In this document: piece by piece, positions 8,641 through 17,689 of the stretch
Layout of the letters: every line of letters starts with the position of its first letter
How positions within the stretch are numbered: position 1 is the first letter of the stretch
Assembly (NCBI RefSeq): GCF_020531845.1
Contig: NZ_JAJAVF010000002.1
Coordinates: 345,543 to 409,542, forward strand
Direction: 5' to 3'
DNA: 64,000 nt
Origin: Methylobacillus methanolivorans
Lineage (GTDB): Bacteria > Pseudomonadota > Gammaproteobacteria > Burkholderiales > Methylophilaceae
Notes under the pieces: generated by a model
What the model saw: the letters and a program-made list of their open reading frames with translations, nothing else
The model's database searches: none
Told to the model about the DNA's origin: nothing
Program-made: the position numbers and the translations under genes

Positions 8641-11097
8641 TTAGAAATCTGCAGAAACGGAGAGCAGGACAGTACGGGGGGCTCCAATAGTTAATCCTTC
8701 ACGGGCTGCAGACAACCAATAGTTTTTGTCGAACAGGTTTTCTATGGTACCCCTGACAGTGATCGGGGTTTTGCCTGCAACGAATGCATAACGTGCACCC
8801 AGGTCGTAGCGGTTCCATGAGGGTAGGTTTTGTGTATTGCCCGCATCGACATATTGCATGCTGGTATGCAGCATGCGCGCTGTCAAGGTCAGGCCTGGCA
8901 GGAAGGGCGCATCCCATTCACCAGCAAGGTTTAATTGAAACTTGGGCACGGCAGGCGCGATGTTGCCGTCATTGGTACCATCTTCAGTTTTTGTCAGCTT
9001 GCCCTGGGTCCAGGCCAGGCCACCCAATACACGGACGTGGTCGGCAACTTCACCCTGAGTCAGGAGCTCAATGCCGCGATTGCGCTGCTCACCATTCATG
9101 CTGAAGCGCAATGTGTTGGGATTAGTTAAGCCACTGGGCTTGGTAATCTCAAATGCACTCAGCGTGGTGCTAAAACGACCGGCATCATATTTCACGCCAG
9201 CTTCGCGTTGCTTGGATACTGCGGGTGAGAAGATTTGCCCCGCATTTACTGCACCTGTTGGGGCGGTGGAGCCTTGATTCAGCGCTTCAATATAGTTGCC
9301 ATAGAAAGAGAGTTGCGCTGTTGGCTTGATTAATACTGCAATCGCAGGTGTTAAGTCAGATTTGTCATAGTGAGCAGTTCTGATGCCTGTGGCACCATTG
9401 AAGCCAGAAACCTCAACTTGTTGATGACGCATACCCAAAGTCAATTGTAATCTGCGATCCAACATTGAGATGGTGTCAGCAATGGCTAGGCTTTGTAATC
9501 TGGTTTCACCGACTTTAGGCAAATTCCCCGATAAGCTGAGGTTGGGTTGAGCGGTTTCCAGAATGTTATAAATATTGGTGTTAGTGAAACTCACATTAGG
9601 TGTGCGTAATAGCCGGTTTTCTTGCGAGTAATTGCTAGTGCTGAAAACAACATCATGCTCAATGGTGCCGGTAGTCAATTTACCTTTCACGCCTGCTTCG
9701 GCAGAAAATGTCGAAATGGCTTCATTAAGACGATAGGGGCGATAACGCAAGCTGCCTTGAGTTGTGAAAAGTTGCATTTGTGTTTGCAAGCTTTTGAAGT
9801 CGTATTCTTGTCCACCGAGTGCACCATAGAGCGTCCAGTTTTTGCTGACGTCAAACTCTGCCCGTAATGCACCAGAGACTTCATTGGTTTTCCAGTAGGT
9901 CCATTTCTGGATGAGGTTTTTATCTGCATCCGGCGCCGAGCCAATTTTAAAGCCTGAGGCCGCAAAGAGTAGAGCACCGCGACCTTGAGTGTTGCGATGC
10001 TGGTAATTGACATCGCCTTCAATACGAAAGCGCTCACCCTGGAAATCTACGCCAAGTGCCATGGCATCCAGGTTTTCCTTGACGTTGTCGACGGCGGTAT
10101 CACCGTTGCTGGTGATGGCGTTGAATCTGATACCCATTTGTTGCTCTGACCCGAAGCGGCGGCCAATGTCGATATGTGTCGCTAATTGGCTGTCATCCAT
10201 ATAAGACACTGTGAGGCGGTTAAGCGGGGTTGCGCCTGCGCGCTTGGGCACAAGGTTAATGGAGCCGCCTACCGAGCCAGCGGGGGCCATGCCATTCAGC
10301 AACGCATTAGGCCCGCGCAGGAGTTCAACGCGTTCAATCCCGATGAGTGATCCCGTGTTGCGTGGAGAAACACCATGCAAGCCATTGAAGAGTACGTCGT
10401 AATTGAACAGGGTAAAGCCGCGGATGTTGAATTCGTCCCGCCCGGAGCTGCGGGAGTAGGTATTGCGGATAGAGGGGTCATTGACCAGGACATCGCCAAT
10501 GCTCTGCGCTTGCTGGTCTTCGATCAGCTTGGCAGTGTATTGGGTGACGCTGAACGGCGTATCCAGATTGTCCTTATTGCCTAGTAGGCCTATCTTGCCT
10601 CCGCGTGCAGTCTGCCCACCAGCATATTCAGCAGGCAGGGCACTGCTGGCAACATCGCGAGCAGCTTGTACGTCGACTATCGGCAGGGTCTTGCCTTGTG
10701 CATCACCCTGGATCACGGAGGCTTTGCGCAAGATATAGCCTCCACCTGTCTGGGCCACAGCTTCAAGCCCACTACCGTTCAACAACACTGCCAGCCCGGA
10801 GGTAACGGTATAGCGACCTTTGATGCCAGCCGTAGTGAGTTTTTCTAATAGGGGAGCCTCGTAACTGAGGTTAATATCAGCTGCTTTTGCAAACTGGTTC
10901 AGCGCAGTATCCAGCGCACCTGCTGGAATGTGGTACTCCTGGGTGTTGCTATTACCTGCTTGTGATTCCTGGCTGGTGGCTGCCCAGGCAGTGCAAGCAA
11001 GGGTGGTTGTACCGATGCTGATGCCAAGCATGGCAATAGCAAGTTTGCGCATGACCAGCTTGGGCTGCGTCGTGTGGGTATGGTGTTTGTTTGTCAT
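8641..11097 (-). CDS. TonB-dependent siderophore receptor with N-terminal signalling domain (second unit)
   Basis: This protein is also 818 aa. An unusually long signal region (MTNKHHTHTTQPKLVMRKLAI..., cleavage near AWA-AT) precedes an STN domain (YHIPAGALDTALNQFAKAADINLSYE), then the plug (TPFSVTQYTAKLIEDQQAQSIGDVL, NIRGFTLFN, IERVELLRGPNALLNGMAP) and a barrel that ends in Phe (LSVSADF). The methionine 16 residues downstream could be the true start, giving a conventional signal peptide. It differs clearly from the first receptor, so the two are ancient paralogues, probably for different ligands. It is the last gene of the unit begun by the sigma gene at 12745. An inverted repeat lies in its leader. 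Confidence 0.92.
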   Translation of the reverse strand: MTNKHHTHTTQPKLVMRKLAIAMLGISIGTTTLACTAWAATSQESQAGNSNTQEYHIPAGALDTALNQFAKAADINLSYEAPLLEKLTTAGIKGRYTVTSGLAVLLNGSGLEAVAQTGGGYILRKASVIQGDAQGKTLPIVDVQAARDVASSALPAEYAGGQTARGGKIGLLGNKDNLDTPFSVTQYTAKLIEDQQAQSIGDVLVNDPSIRNTYSRSSGRDEFNIRGFTLFNYDVLFNGLHGVSPRNTGSLIGIERVELLRGPNALLNGMAPAGSVGGSINLVPKRAGATPLNRLTVSYMDDSQLATHIDIGRRFGSEQQMGIRFNAITSNGDTAVDNVKENLDAMALGVDFQGERFRIEGDVNYQHRNTQGRGALLFAASGFKIGSAPDADKNLIQKWTYWKTNEVSGALRAEFDVSKNWTLYGALGGQEYDFKSLQTQMQLFTTQGSLRYRPYRLNEAISTFSAEAGVKGKLTTGTIEHDVVFSTSNYSQENRLLRTPNVSFTNTNIYNILETAQPNLSLSGNLPKVGETRLQSLAIADTISMLDRRLQLTLGMRHQQVEVSGFNGATGIRTAHYDKSDLTPAIAVLIKPTAQLSFYGNYIEALNQGSTAPTGAVNAGQIFSPAVSKQREAGVKYDAGRFSTTLSAFEITKPSGLTNPNTLRFSMNGEQRNRGIELLTQGEVADHVRVLGGLAWTQGKLTKTEDGTNDGNIAPAVPKFQLNLAGEWDAPFLPGLTLTARMLHTSMQYVDAGNTQNLPSWNRYDLGARYAFVAGKTPITVRGTIENLFDKNYWLSAAREGLTIGAPRTVLLSVSADF

Positions 11098-11107
11098 GTG
11101 AATCTTT

Positions 11108-11146
11108 CTACAAGATAGTGAGTCATGAAATGCTTCTATCTGGTAG
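11108..11146 (-). promoter_or_regulatory. Inverted repeat in the leader of the second TonB receptor
   Basis: Arms of 11 bp with one mismatch (11108-11118 with 11136-11146; CTACxAGATAG and CTATCTxGTAG) enclose 17 nt. On the transcript the 3' arm ends directly before a weak AGAAAGA ribosome site and 10 bases before the ATG. The position and loop size resemble the hairpin before the first receptor, although the sequence is unrelated. Confidence 0.4.
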
Positions 11147-11188
11147 GCCGATTGAGATTGCCAATCCCCTCAGTTTTTCTGAAATTTT

Positions 11189-12214
11189 TTATGACTGGGT
11201 GGAATGAGTGTGGGCAGGCCCTACGCTGACCCAGAAGCGGGTGCGGTAAGTCAGGGTGATGGGCTGGGTATGGGCAATGAATTGCAGCGCCTGATCTGTA
11301 TCCTTGATATGGAACAGACCAGACACTCGGAGATCGGCCACCTGGCTATCGCAATGGATATAGCCATTGCGATAGCGGGCTAATTCCATCATCAAATCTC
11401 CCAGTCGGATGTTCTTACCTGAAATCACGCCATCGGCCCAACTGCCAGCATCGAAGCCCTGCGAGATAAAAGGCTCAGTTCCCTGGTCACGCAACCATTG
11501 GCTCGTTCCAGCCTTGACGATGTAGCTGGCGCCCTGGGCGGGGTATAACGCAACGGCATGCTCTTGTACAGTGATCAGGGCGGCATCGCTGGTCAGGCGC
11601 ACGATGAAACGGGTGCCTAACGCTTCAAGCTTGCCAAAAGGGGTATATACCAGGAATGGGCGTTTATTGGGCTGGCTGGCATCTTGGCCCGTGGATACCA
11701 TGATTTCACCACGCAACAGCATGATGATGCGGTGCTGGCCTGTCATCTCAATGCGTACCGCGGTGTCTGTATTGAGGGTGAGAGCCGTGCCATCTGCCAG
11801 TTGCAGTGTTTGTTGTTCACCTACACGTGTGCTGGCATCAGCCACCAGGCGTTGCCAAGGGGTATAGCTGCGAATGCCCCAGCCGCTACCCAAGATAATG
11901 CCAGCGAGAGACATAAGCTGTATGGTTTTCCGGCGCTTGAGCAAGTGCTGCTGGCGTTTGCGCTCTGTTTGCTCCAGTGTTGATAGCACAAGACTGGCAG
12001 GAATGCTGGCCTTGGCAAAAGGATCGCCCAAACTATTGATGCGCTCCCAGGCACAGGCATGCATGGGATTCGCTTGTAACCAGTCATTGAATTGCAGAAG
12101 AGTTTGCTGAGTGGCGTGGTTGTAATTGAGTTTGATCGACCAAGTGATGGCGGCATCAATCACCGTATCAGGCAATGGGGCTACCATCTCTGGGTTGGAA
12201 GCGATCTTTCCCAC
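11189..12214 (-). CDS. fecR: FecR-type anti-sigma factor / sigma regulator (second unit)
   Basis: The protein is about 341 aa. The N-terminal cytoplasmic part (ITWSIKLNYNHATQQTLLQFNDWLQANPMHACAWERI) is followed by a membrane segment (IQLMSLAGIILGSGWGI), a FecR domain (QTLQLADGTALTLN, IIMLLRGEIMVSTGQ, LEALGTRFIVRL) and a C-terminal STN-like region (LGDLMMELARYRNGYIHC, DLRVSGLFHIKDTDQAL). A GTG start at 12214 is preferred because GAGG stands 7 bases before it; TTG at 12220 and ATG at 12187 lack such a site. It should couple the receptor at 8641-11097 to the sigma factor at 12233. The DxxVADLRVSGLF segment is shared with the first FecR. Confidence 0.88.
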   Translation of the reverse strand: MGKIASNPEMVAPLPDTVIDAAITWSIKLNYNHATQQTLLQFNDWLQANPMHACAWERINSLGDPFAKASIPASLVLSTLEQTERKRQQHLLKRRKTIQLMSLAGIILGSGWGIRSYTPWQRLVADASTRVGEQQTLQLADGTALTLNTDTAVRIEMTGQHRIIMLLRGEIMVSTGQDASQPNKRPFLVYTPFGKLEALGTRFIVRLTSDAALITVQEHAVALYPAQGASYIVKAGTSQWLRDQGTEPFISQGFDAGSWADGVISGKNIRLGDLMMELARYRNGYIHCDSQVADLRVSGLFHIKDTDQALQFIAHTQPITLTYRTRFWVSVGPAHTHSTQS

Positions 12215-12232
12215 AATCAAGCCTCGACGGTT

Positions 12233-12745
12233 TTATGATTCAAAGCGAAGGGCATAGCAGTGGCGTAATGCCTTGGCGATGTAGCGCTCCACGGTAGCCA
12301 GGGAAAGCCCTAGCTGCTGGGCGATCTGCGGGCAGGTGAGTCCATCTAGTTGCGCCATGAGGAAGGCCGTGCGTATGGCTGGCTTCAAACTATCCAGCAT
12401 GCGATCAATCTCAATCAGCGTTTCAAGGAATATCAGGCGATGCTCAAGGGCTGGTGTTTCTGCCTCAGGTAATGTGGTCAGGGTTTCAAGCCATGCTAGT
12501 TCTAATTCCCGTCTACGCCAGTGCTCTACAACGAGTCCATGCGCAATGGTGGAGAGAAAGGCGCGCGGTTGATGGGCTTGAATGGGCTGTTTGCGCAATA
12601 GCAAGCGCATGAAGACATCTTGTGCAATATCTGTGGCATCTAGTGTGCTGCCCAGCTTGCGCCTGATCCAGCCTTGTAGCCAATGGTGGTGATCCACATA
12701 CAGGCTGTGTACTTCTTGATGCAGGGTAAGGTTTGCGTCTGGCAC
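12233..12745 (-). CDS. fecI: ECF sigma factor of the FecI family (second unit)
   Basis: A 170-aa ECF sigma factor. Region 2 (HHHWLQGWIRRKLGSTLDATDIAQDVFMRLL, RAFLSTIAHGLVVEHWRRRELE) and region 4 (LKPAIRTAFLMAQLDGLTCPQIAQQLGLSLATVERYIAKAL) are both complete. It starts with GTG, preceded by AGGA at 7 bases. The stop is about 19 bases before the FecR gene, so the order sigma-FecR-receptor is the same as in the neighbouring unit. A good Fur box lies 31-45 bases upstream. The target promoter is expected ahead of the receptor at 11097 but cannot be pinpointed by eye. Confidence 0.93.
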   Translation of the reverse strand: MPDANLTLHQEVHSLYVDHHHWLQGWIRRKLGSTLDATDIAQDVFMRLLLRKQPIQAHQPRAFLSTIAHGLVVEHWRRRELELAWLETLTTLPEAETPALEHRLIFLETLIEIDRMLDSLKPAIRTAFLMAQLDGLTCPQIAQQLGLSLATVERYIAKALRHCYALRFES

Positions 12746-12775
12746 GAGAGAGTCCTGCGTAGCCTTGATTATAAA

Positions 12776-12790
12776 TGATAATGGTTATTA
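12776..12790 (-). promoter_or_regulatory. Fur box upstream of the second FecI gene
   Basis: The plus-strand 15-mer TGATAATGGTTATTA matches the 7-1-7 Fur consensus TGATAAT-N-ATTATCA at 12 of 14 positions. It lies in an AT-rich stretch 31-45 bases before the sigma start, as expected for iron repression of a FecI operon. Confidence 0.75.
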
Positions 12791-12860
12791 TATTTCTTCC
12801 ATTTGGTGGTGCGCAATAGATTGAGAAGACGTGAAACAAATTCCTGACACGATAGCGTCG

Positions 12861-13856
12861 TTACACTTCACGCCAATCTGCCGTTGTGGCAATGATGTCA
12901 TCGACGCAGCGCATCAGGGCATCGACAACATCTGGGTCGAAATGCTTGCCGTTTTGTGACTGGATGAAAGTGAGAGCCTCTTCTATTGGCCAGGCTTTCT
13001 TGTAAGGACGGCTATTTGTGAGGGCGTCAAATACGTCGGCAATTGCCACGATGCGGCCCTCGATGGGAATGTCATTACCTTTGAGTCCGTGTGGATAGCC
13101 ACTGCCATCCCATTTCTCGTGATGGGTGAGGGCCAGTGAGCGCGCCAACTCTAGCAAGGGGGAGTTTGACTCGCCGAGAATGGCGGCACCGATTTCTGGG
13201 TGCTGTCGCATGATGCGTAGCTCTTCTTCGTCCAGCTTTCCAGGCTTGAGCAGGATGTTGTCCGGGATGCCTATTTTGCCAATATCGTGCATGGGGGCCG
13301 CTTGGCGTAAATCTTCAGCATAGGTTTCAGTGAATCCCATGCTGAGGGCAATAATTTTGCAGCTATGGCTCATGCGCATGACATGTAGGCCGGTTTCATT
13401 GTCCTTGTATTCGGCGGCACGCCCCAGGCGGTCTATCAGCTGTGCATAGGTTTGCTTGAGTTCTTCTGTCTGCACCAACGAAAGGTGGGTTTTGATTCTT
13501 GCTCGCGTAATGCTGGCCGAGACTGGTTTTGTCAGATAATCCACTGCCCCGGTTTCAAAGCCTTTTGCCTCATCCAGATCATCGTGGAGTGCCGTGACGT
13601 AGATCACCGGAATCCTGCGGGTGGTTGGGTCGCTTTTCAATGCTGCACATACTTCAAACCCTGTCATGTCCGGCATCATGATGTCGAGCAGTATCATGTC
13701 GGGAGCTTCACGCTGGGCAAGCGTCAACGCATCCTTGCCATTTTTGGCAAAGCTCAATCGATAATCGTTTTGCAGAATCTGGCGCAGGATTTTCAGGTTC
13801 GTGGTTTCGTCATCTACAACCAGAATACGTGGTGCAAGGTGAGTCGCGTGTGTCAT
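12861..13856 (-). CDS. Response regulator with HD-GYP cyclic-di-GMP phosphodiesterase domain
   Basis: A 331-aa REC plus HD-GYP protein. In REC, D58 (LLDIMMPD) is the phospho-acceptor, with D15/D16 acidic and a Lys in LTKP. The HD-GYP domain carries MHDIGKIGIPDNILLKPG, then HHEKWDGSGYPHGLKG and GRIVAIADVFDAL; all metal-ligand and GYP motifs are present. The architecture matches the protein at 328-1425. The ATG overlaps the TGA of the kinase gene by one base (TGATG), so the two are translationally coupled, and this is the probable cognate output of that kinase. The alternative TTG one codon earlier is less likely. The predicted product activity is hydrolysis of c-di-GMP to pGpG or GMP. Confidence 0.93.
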   Translation of the reverse strand: MTHATHLAPRILVVDDETTNLKILRQILQNDYRLSFAKNGKDALTLAQREAPDMILLDIMMPDMTGFEVCAALKSDPTTRRIPVIYVTALHDDLDEAKGFETGAVDYLTKPVSASITRARIKTHLSLVQTEELKQTYAQLIDRLGRAAEYKDNETGLHVMRMSHSCKIIALSMGFTETYAEDLRQAAPMHDIGKIGIPDNILLKPGKLDEEELRIMRQHPEIGAAILGESNSPLLELARSLALTHHEKWDGSGYPHGLKGNDIPIEGRIVAIADVFDALTNSRPYKKAWPIEEALTFIQSQNGKHFDPDVVDALMRCVDDIIATTADWREV

Positions 13857-16800
13857 CAAGATTCCTCTACAGCCAATGCCTGTTGCAATGTGCTAATCAA
13901 TACTTGTGCCTGTTCGAATTCAAACTCGTTGAATGCCTGGGCAATCTTTCTGATCTCACTGAGATAATCTGCTGGTGCCTGGCTTAATAGTTTTTCAAGT
14001 AGCTGGTCATTCAGTTCTGCTTGGGAGGCTTGTGTGTGCAGTATTGATAAACGTCCCTGTAGTTCAGCCAATGTACATTCAGGCGCTATTGACGGTGTAT
14101 GTTTGCCCAACGATGAAGCATTGAGAATGCTCAATTGCACGCGGAAATCGGCGTGTGCTTGCTCCAAGTTGATAAGCTTTTGTGTCAAAGCGCTGTGGTC
14201 TTTGATCAGGGAAAGTGATTCTATCTGTCCATACAACTTATATAGCGTGTCTAGCGCAAGGTTGCCACTGACGCCTTTGCCCGCGTGGGAAAAACTACGG
14301 ATACCGGCATAATCTTTTAGCTCTAGCAACTCCCTGAAATGTGTCCCATGTGCAAGGGTTTCAGTGCTGAAACGTTGCAATTCATGCAGGTATATATCTC
14401 GATCTCCCCAGAGCGCGATGCCTTTATCCATGCGAATGCTCGCTGTGTCATCTTGCCGCGAAGGTTCATGCTTGATGGCGTTGGCGCTTGGTATGTCCAA
14501 TGCCAGTACACGGATAATTTCTGTCGTCAATGCGGCCATGTTGATGGGCTTGCTGGCAAAACCATCCATGCCGGCCTGCTTGGCTGCAATGCGGTCTTCG
14601 GCCAGTACGCTGGTCGTTAGGGCGATAATCGGGGTGTGGGCCTGCTTGCGTTGGGCTTCAATCAAGCGAATGTTGGAGGAGGCAATCAATCCATCCATGC
14701 CTGGCATTTGTACATCCATCAGGATCAGGTCGAATTGTTCTTTTTGAAAAAGTAGGACAGCTTCGGCACCATCTCGGGCTATGTTGATCGTGTGTCCCCC
14801 TTTGCTGAGTAACACGGTGAGCAATTCTATGTTTTGCTGGATATCATCTGCCACCAGGATATGCAAGGGGGGTAGCTGATGCTGTATCGCCTCTAAGGTA
14901 GGCGCTGGATCTTGCACGCTGACAAGTGGCAATATAACGGTGAAGCAGCTGCCCTGGCCAATGCTACTTGTTGCTGTGAGGCTGCCTCCCATCAGTTCTA
15001 TCAGTTGTTTGCTAATGGTGCTGCCCAGTCCAGTGCCGCCAAAGCGGCGGCTCATCGAGGCATCCGCTTGTGTGAATGGTTCGAAGATGCTTTCCAGTCG
15101 ATCAGCGGCAATGCCAATCCCAGTGTCTTCAACATCAAACTGCAGTGTTTGGTCATCAAGTCGTTGTATCTTTAGCATCACATGGCCTTGCTCAGTAAAC
15201 TTGATGCCGTTACCTAGTAAGTTCATCAGCACTTGGCGAATGCGATCCGGGGCGCCATGGAAGCTGCCTTTCACCTCGGGGGCAATATCAAGCTTCAACT
15301 CAATGCCTTTACGTCGCGCTTGTATCCACAGCGTCGAGATAACGTTGTCGACGAGCTCTGTCAGGCCAAAGTCCAGCATTTCCAATTCCAGTTTGCCTTT
15401 TTCCAGCTTGGCGCTATCTAGAATGTCATTGAGCAAGTGCAGCAAGGATTTTGCAGACATGCTGATGGTGTTCAAGTAATGCCGTTGTTCTTCTGGCATA
15501 GGGGAGTCAAGCAGGACATCACTAAAGCCGATGATCGCGTTCATTGGCGTGCGGATTTCATGGCTCATGTTGGCCATGAAAGAGGATTTGACGCTGGAGG
15601 CTTGCTCAGCACGTTCTTTGGCCACTTTGAGGTCATTTTCCATGCTGATGCGCTCGCTGATATCGATCATAGACATGATGATTTTGCTTACCTGGCCATC
15701 GACATCAAATACGGGGCTGTAATACGCATTGATCCAAATATGGCGACCATCCTTGGCTAATCTCAGATATTCGCCCTGTACATATTCTCCAGCACGCAAT
15801 GCGCGCCATTTATCTTGATAGGCTTGGCTGGGTTGGGTTTCAGGAGTGCAGAAAATTGCATGATGCTTGCCGACGATCTCATGCAATTGATAGCCGGTGA
15901 CGTGCAGGAAGTTGGCATTGGCATGGATGATGTAGCCATCAATGGTGAATTCGGCCATGCTGGTAGCATAGTTCATGGCCTTGACCACGCTCTCGAACTC
16001 GGCATTGCGTAGCTTGCTTTCCGTCGTATCGATAATGACGCCGTCCAGCCAAATGAGATTGCCTGTTTCATCACGAACGCCACTTCCTGTTTCTGCAACC
16101 CAATGTTCATGACCATGTTTGTCATAAATCCGGTATTCAATCGAGTAGTGGTTTTCACTGAGTAGTGCTTGCGAAATTTCGTCATGAATACGTACGGCAT
16201 CATCAGGATGTGTGATATCAGCGAAAAAGATCGTGCCATTCATAAACTCACTGGCCGACCATCCAGTGATGTTTCTCACTGCATCGTTGATCAACAACAT
16301 GGTCCATTTGGCATCAAATTTGCAGCGGAAAGTGATGCCTGGCATGTTCGACATAAGCGAGTTGATTTGGTCATGCTGTTCTTTGATCTTGGCTTCAGTA
16401 CGCTTCTGTGCCGTGATATCACTGATGAAAGTGACAAACAGCATTTCACCGGCAATCATCGCCTTGTTCATGGAGATGGTGGCAGGAAAGATTTCCCCGT
16501 TTTTGCGTAACCCCTGGACTTCTTGATTGCTGCCCAAGATCGTACTCTTACCGGTTGCAAGGTATCTGGATAATAATCCATCATAGATCGCATGATAGTG
16601 GGCAGGCATGAGTAGAGTCGCTTTCTTGCCCAATATGTCTACCATGTTCCAGCCAAATAATTTTTCTGCTGCAAGGTTGAATGAGTGGATGTTGCCCTGT
16701 GCGTCAACGGTGATGATGCCATCTACGGCGCTGTCCAGAATAGTAGTCAAGCGGGTTTCGCTTGCCGTCAGGCTTTGCAGGAGCTGGCGATAGCGAAACA

Positions 16801-17560
16801 GCAGGTTAGAAACAATGGCCAAGATACCGATTAGGATAGTGACTATTGCAATGCTGAGCCCGAGGGCGTCGGTTTTGTTCTGTGACGGATCAAAGAAGGG
16901 GTCTGCTTCACCGATGTATACCGCAGCCGCCATGCCAGTATAGTGCATGGCTGCAATAGCGCATCCCATCAGGATGCCGCCTAACAGTAGCGAAGATAGC
17001 GGACGAATTTTGTTACGCTTGAGGTAGAACACCACCCATAAAGCAAGTGTAGCCAGTGAAATGGCCACGAGTAATGAAATCAGAAAGCCAGCTACATTGA
17101 AGCGTAGTAATGGTGTCATATTCATTGCCAGCATGCCGCTGTAATGCATCATGCCAATGCCAGTGCCCACGACGATGCCTCCTGTGATCAAGCGTAGGAG
17201 GCTGACGTGATCCCTCGTTAGCAAAGATAGGGCATACCACGAGGCAAAGATGCCTGGCAGTATTGATAGTATCGTGAGGCCTGGAAAGTAGCGAATCTGG
17301 AAACAGAGCTGGTATGCCATCATGCCGATAAAATGCATGGACCATATCCCTGCACCGAGAGCGACAGCGCCTGCCAATACAATGAGTCTCTTGCCTAGTG
17401 TGGAAGATTGCGCCAGCGACATACGGGAGAGCTGCAGGGCAATGATGGATGAAGTAATGGCTACCAGGATGGATAAGGCGACCATCCAGAGGTCATAAAA
17501 GCCTGTGATAAATGGAAGTGCTGTGTTGGCTTGGTAAAAGAACTGATCGAAAACATTCAT
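13856..17560 (-). CDS. MHYT-domain hybrid sensor histidine kinase with three PAS domains, REC and Hpt
   Basis: A 1234-aa membrane kinase. An N-terminal MHYT domain spans about 1-255, with seven hydrophobic segments and motifs MHF (75-77), MHY (138-140) and MHYT (205-208), proposed in this family to bind metal and sense a diatomic gas. Three PAS/PAC domains follow (about 267-390, 395-515, 520-640). HisKA has phospho-His H667 in MSHEIRTPMN, and the ATPase domain (about 765-880) has N, DTGIGI and GGTGLG motifs; GLGSTISKQL differs slightly from the usual GLGLAIS. REC spans about 900-1020 (D949, K1004). Hpt follows with H1092 in FSHAGKGVSGN. This allows an internal His-Asp-His relay that can pass phosphate to the coupled HD-GYP regulator. 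Confidence 0.93.
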   Translation of the reverse strand: MNVFDQFFYQANTALPFITGFYDLWMVALSILVAITSSIIALQLSRMSLAQSSTLGKRLIVLAGAVALGAGIWSMHFIGMMAYQLCFQIRYFPGLTILSILPGIFASWYALSLLTRDHVSLLRLITGGIVVGTGIGMMHYSGMLAMNMTPLLRFNVAGFLISLLVAISLATLALWVVFYLKRNKIRPLSSLLLGGILMGCAIAAMHYTGMAAAVYIGEADPFFDPSQNKTDALGLSIAIVTILIGILAIVSNLLFRYRQLLQSLTASETRLTTILDSAVDGIITVDAQGNIHSFNLAAEKLFGWNMVDILGKKATLLMPAHYHAIYDGLLSRYLATGKSTILGSNQEVQGLRKNGEIFPATISMNKAMIAGEMLFVTFISDITAQKRTEAKIKEQHDQINSLMSNMPGITFRCKFDAKWTMLLINDAVRNITGWSASEFMNGTIFFADITHPDDAVRIHDEISQALLSENHYSIEYRIYDKHGHEHWVAETGSGVRDETGNLIWLDGVIIDTTESKLRNAEFESVVKAMNYATSMAEFTIDGYIIHANANFLHVTGYQLHEIVGKHHAIFCTPETQPSQAYQDKWRALRAGEYVQGEYLRLAKDGRHIWINAYYSPVFDVDGQVSKIIMSMIDISERISMENDLKVAKERAEQASSVKSSFMANMSHEIRTPMNAIIGFSDVLLDSPMPEEQRHYLNTISMSAKSLLHLLNDILDSAKLEKGKLELEMLDFGLTELVDNVISTLWIQARRKGIELKLDIAPEVKGSFHGAPDRIRQVLMNLLGNGIKFTEQGHVMLKIQRLDDQTLQFDVEDTGIGIAADRLESIFEPFTQADASMSRRFGGTGLGSTISKQLIELMGGSLTATSSIGQGSCFTVILPLVSVQDPAPTLEAIQHQLPPLHILVADDIQQNIELLTVLLSKGGHTINIARDGAEAVLLFQKEQFDLILMDVQMPGMDGLIASSNIRLIEAQRKQAHTPIIALTTSVLAEDRIAAKQAGMDGFASKPINMAALTTEIIRVLALDIPSANAIKHEPSRQDDTASIRMDKGIALWGDRDIYLHELQRFSTETLAHGTHFRELLELKDYAGIRSFSHAGKGVSGNLALDTLYKLYGQIESLSLIKDHSALTQKLINLEQAHADFRVQLSILNASSLGKHTPSIAPECTLAELQGRLSILHTQASQAELNDQLLEKLLSQAPADYLSEIRKIAQAFNEFEFEQAQVLISTLQQALAVEES

Positions 17561-17631
17561 GTCAGTTCTGCTAACGGTATTTGATTGTAAAACTTGATGT
17601 AATACCGATTAATTTATTCCAAACGAATATA

Positions 17632-17660
17632 AAAAACGCCCGGTTCTGCCGGGCGTTTTT
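17632..17660 (-). terminator. Intrinsic terminator of trpS / gua operon
   Basis: A 12-bp perfect stem (17632-17643 with 17649-17660) rich in GC (CGCCCGG) has a 5-nt loop and flanking A and T runs. It lies 30 bases beyond the trpS stop and ahead of the kinase gene start. Confidence 0.92.
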
Positions 17661-17689
17661 GTTTACAAGAGAGCAAGTCTGTTTCGGTG

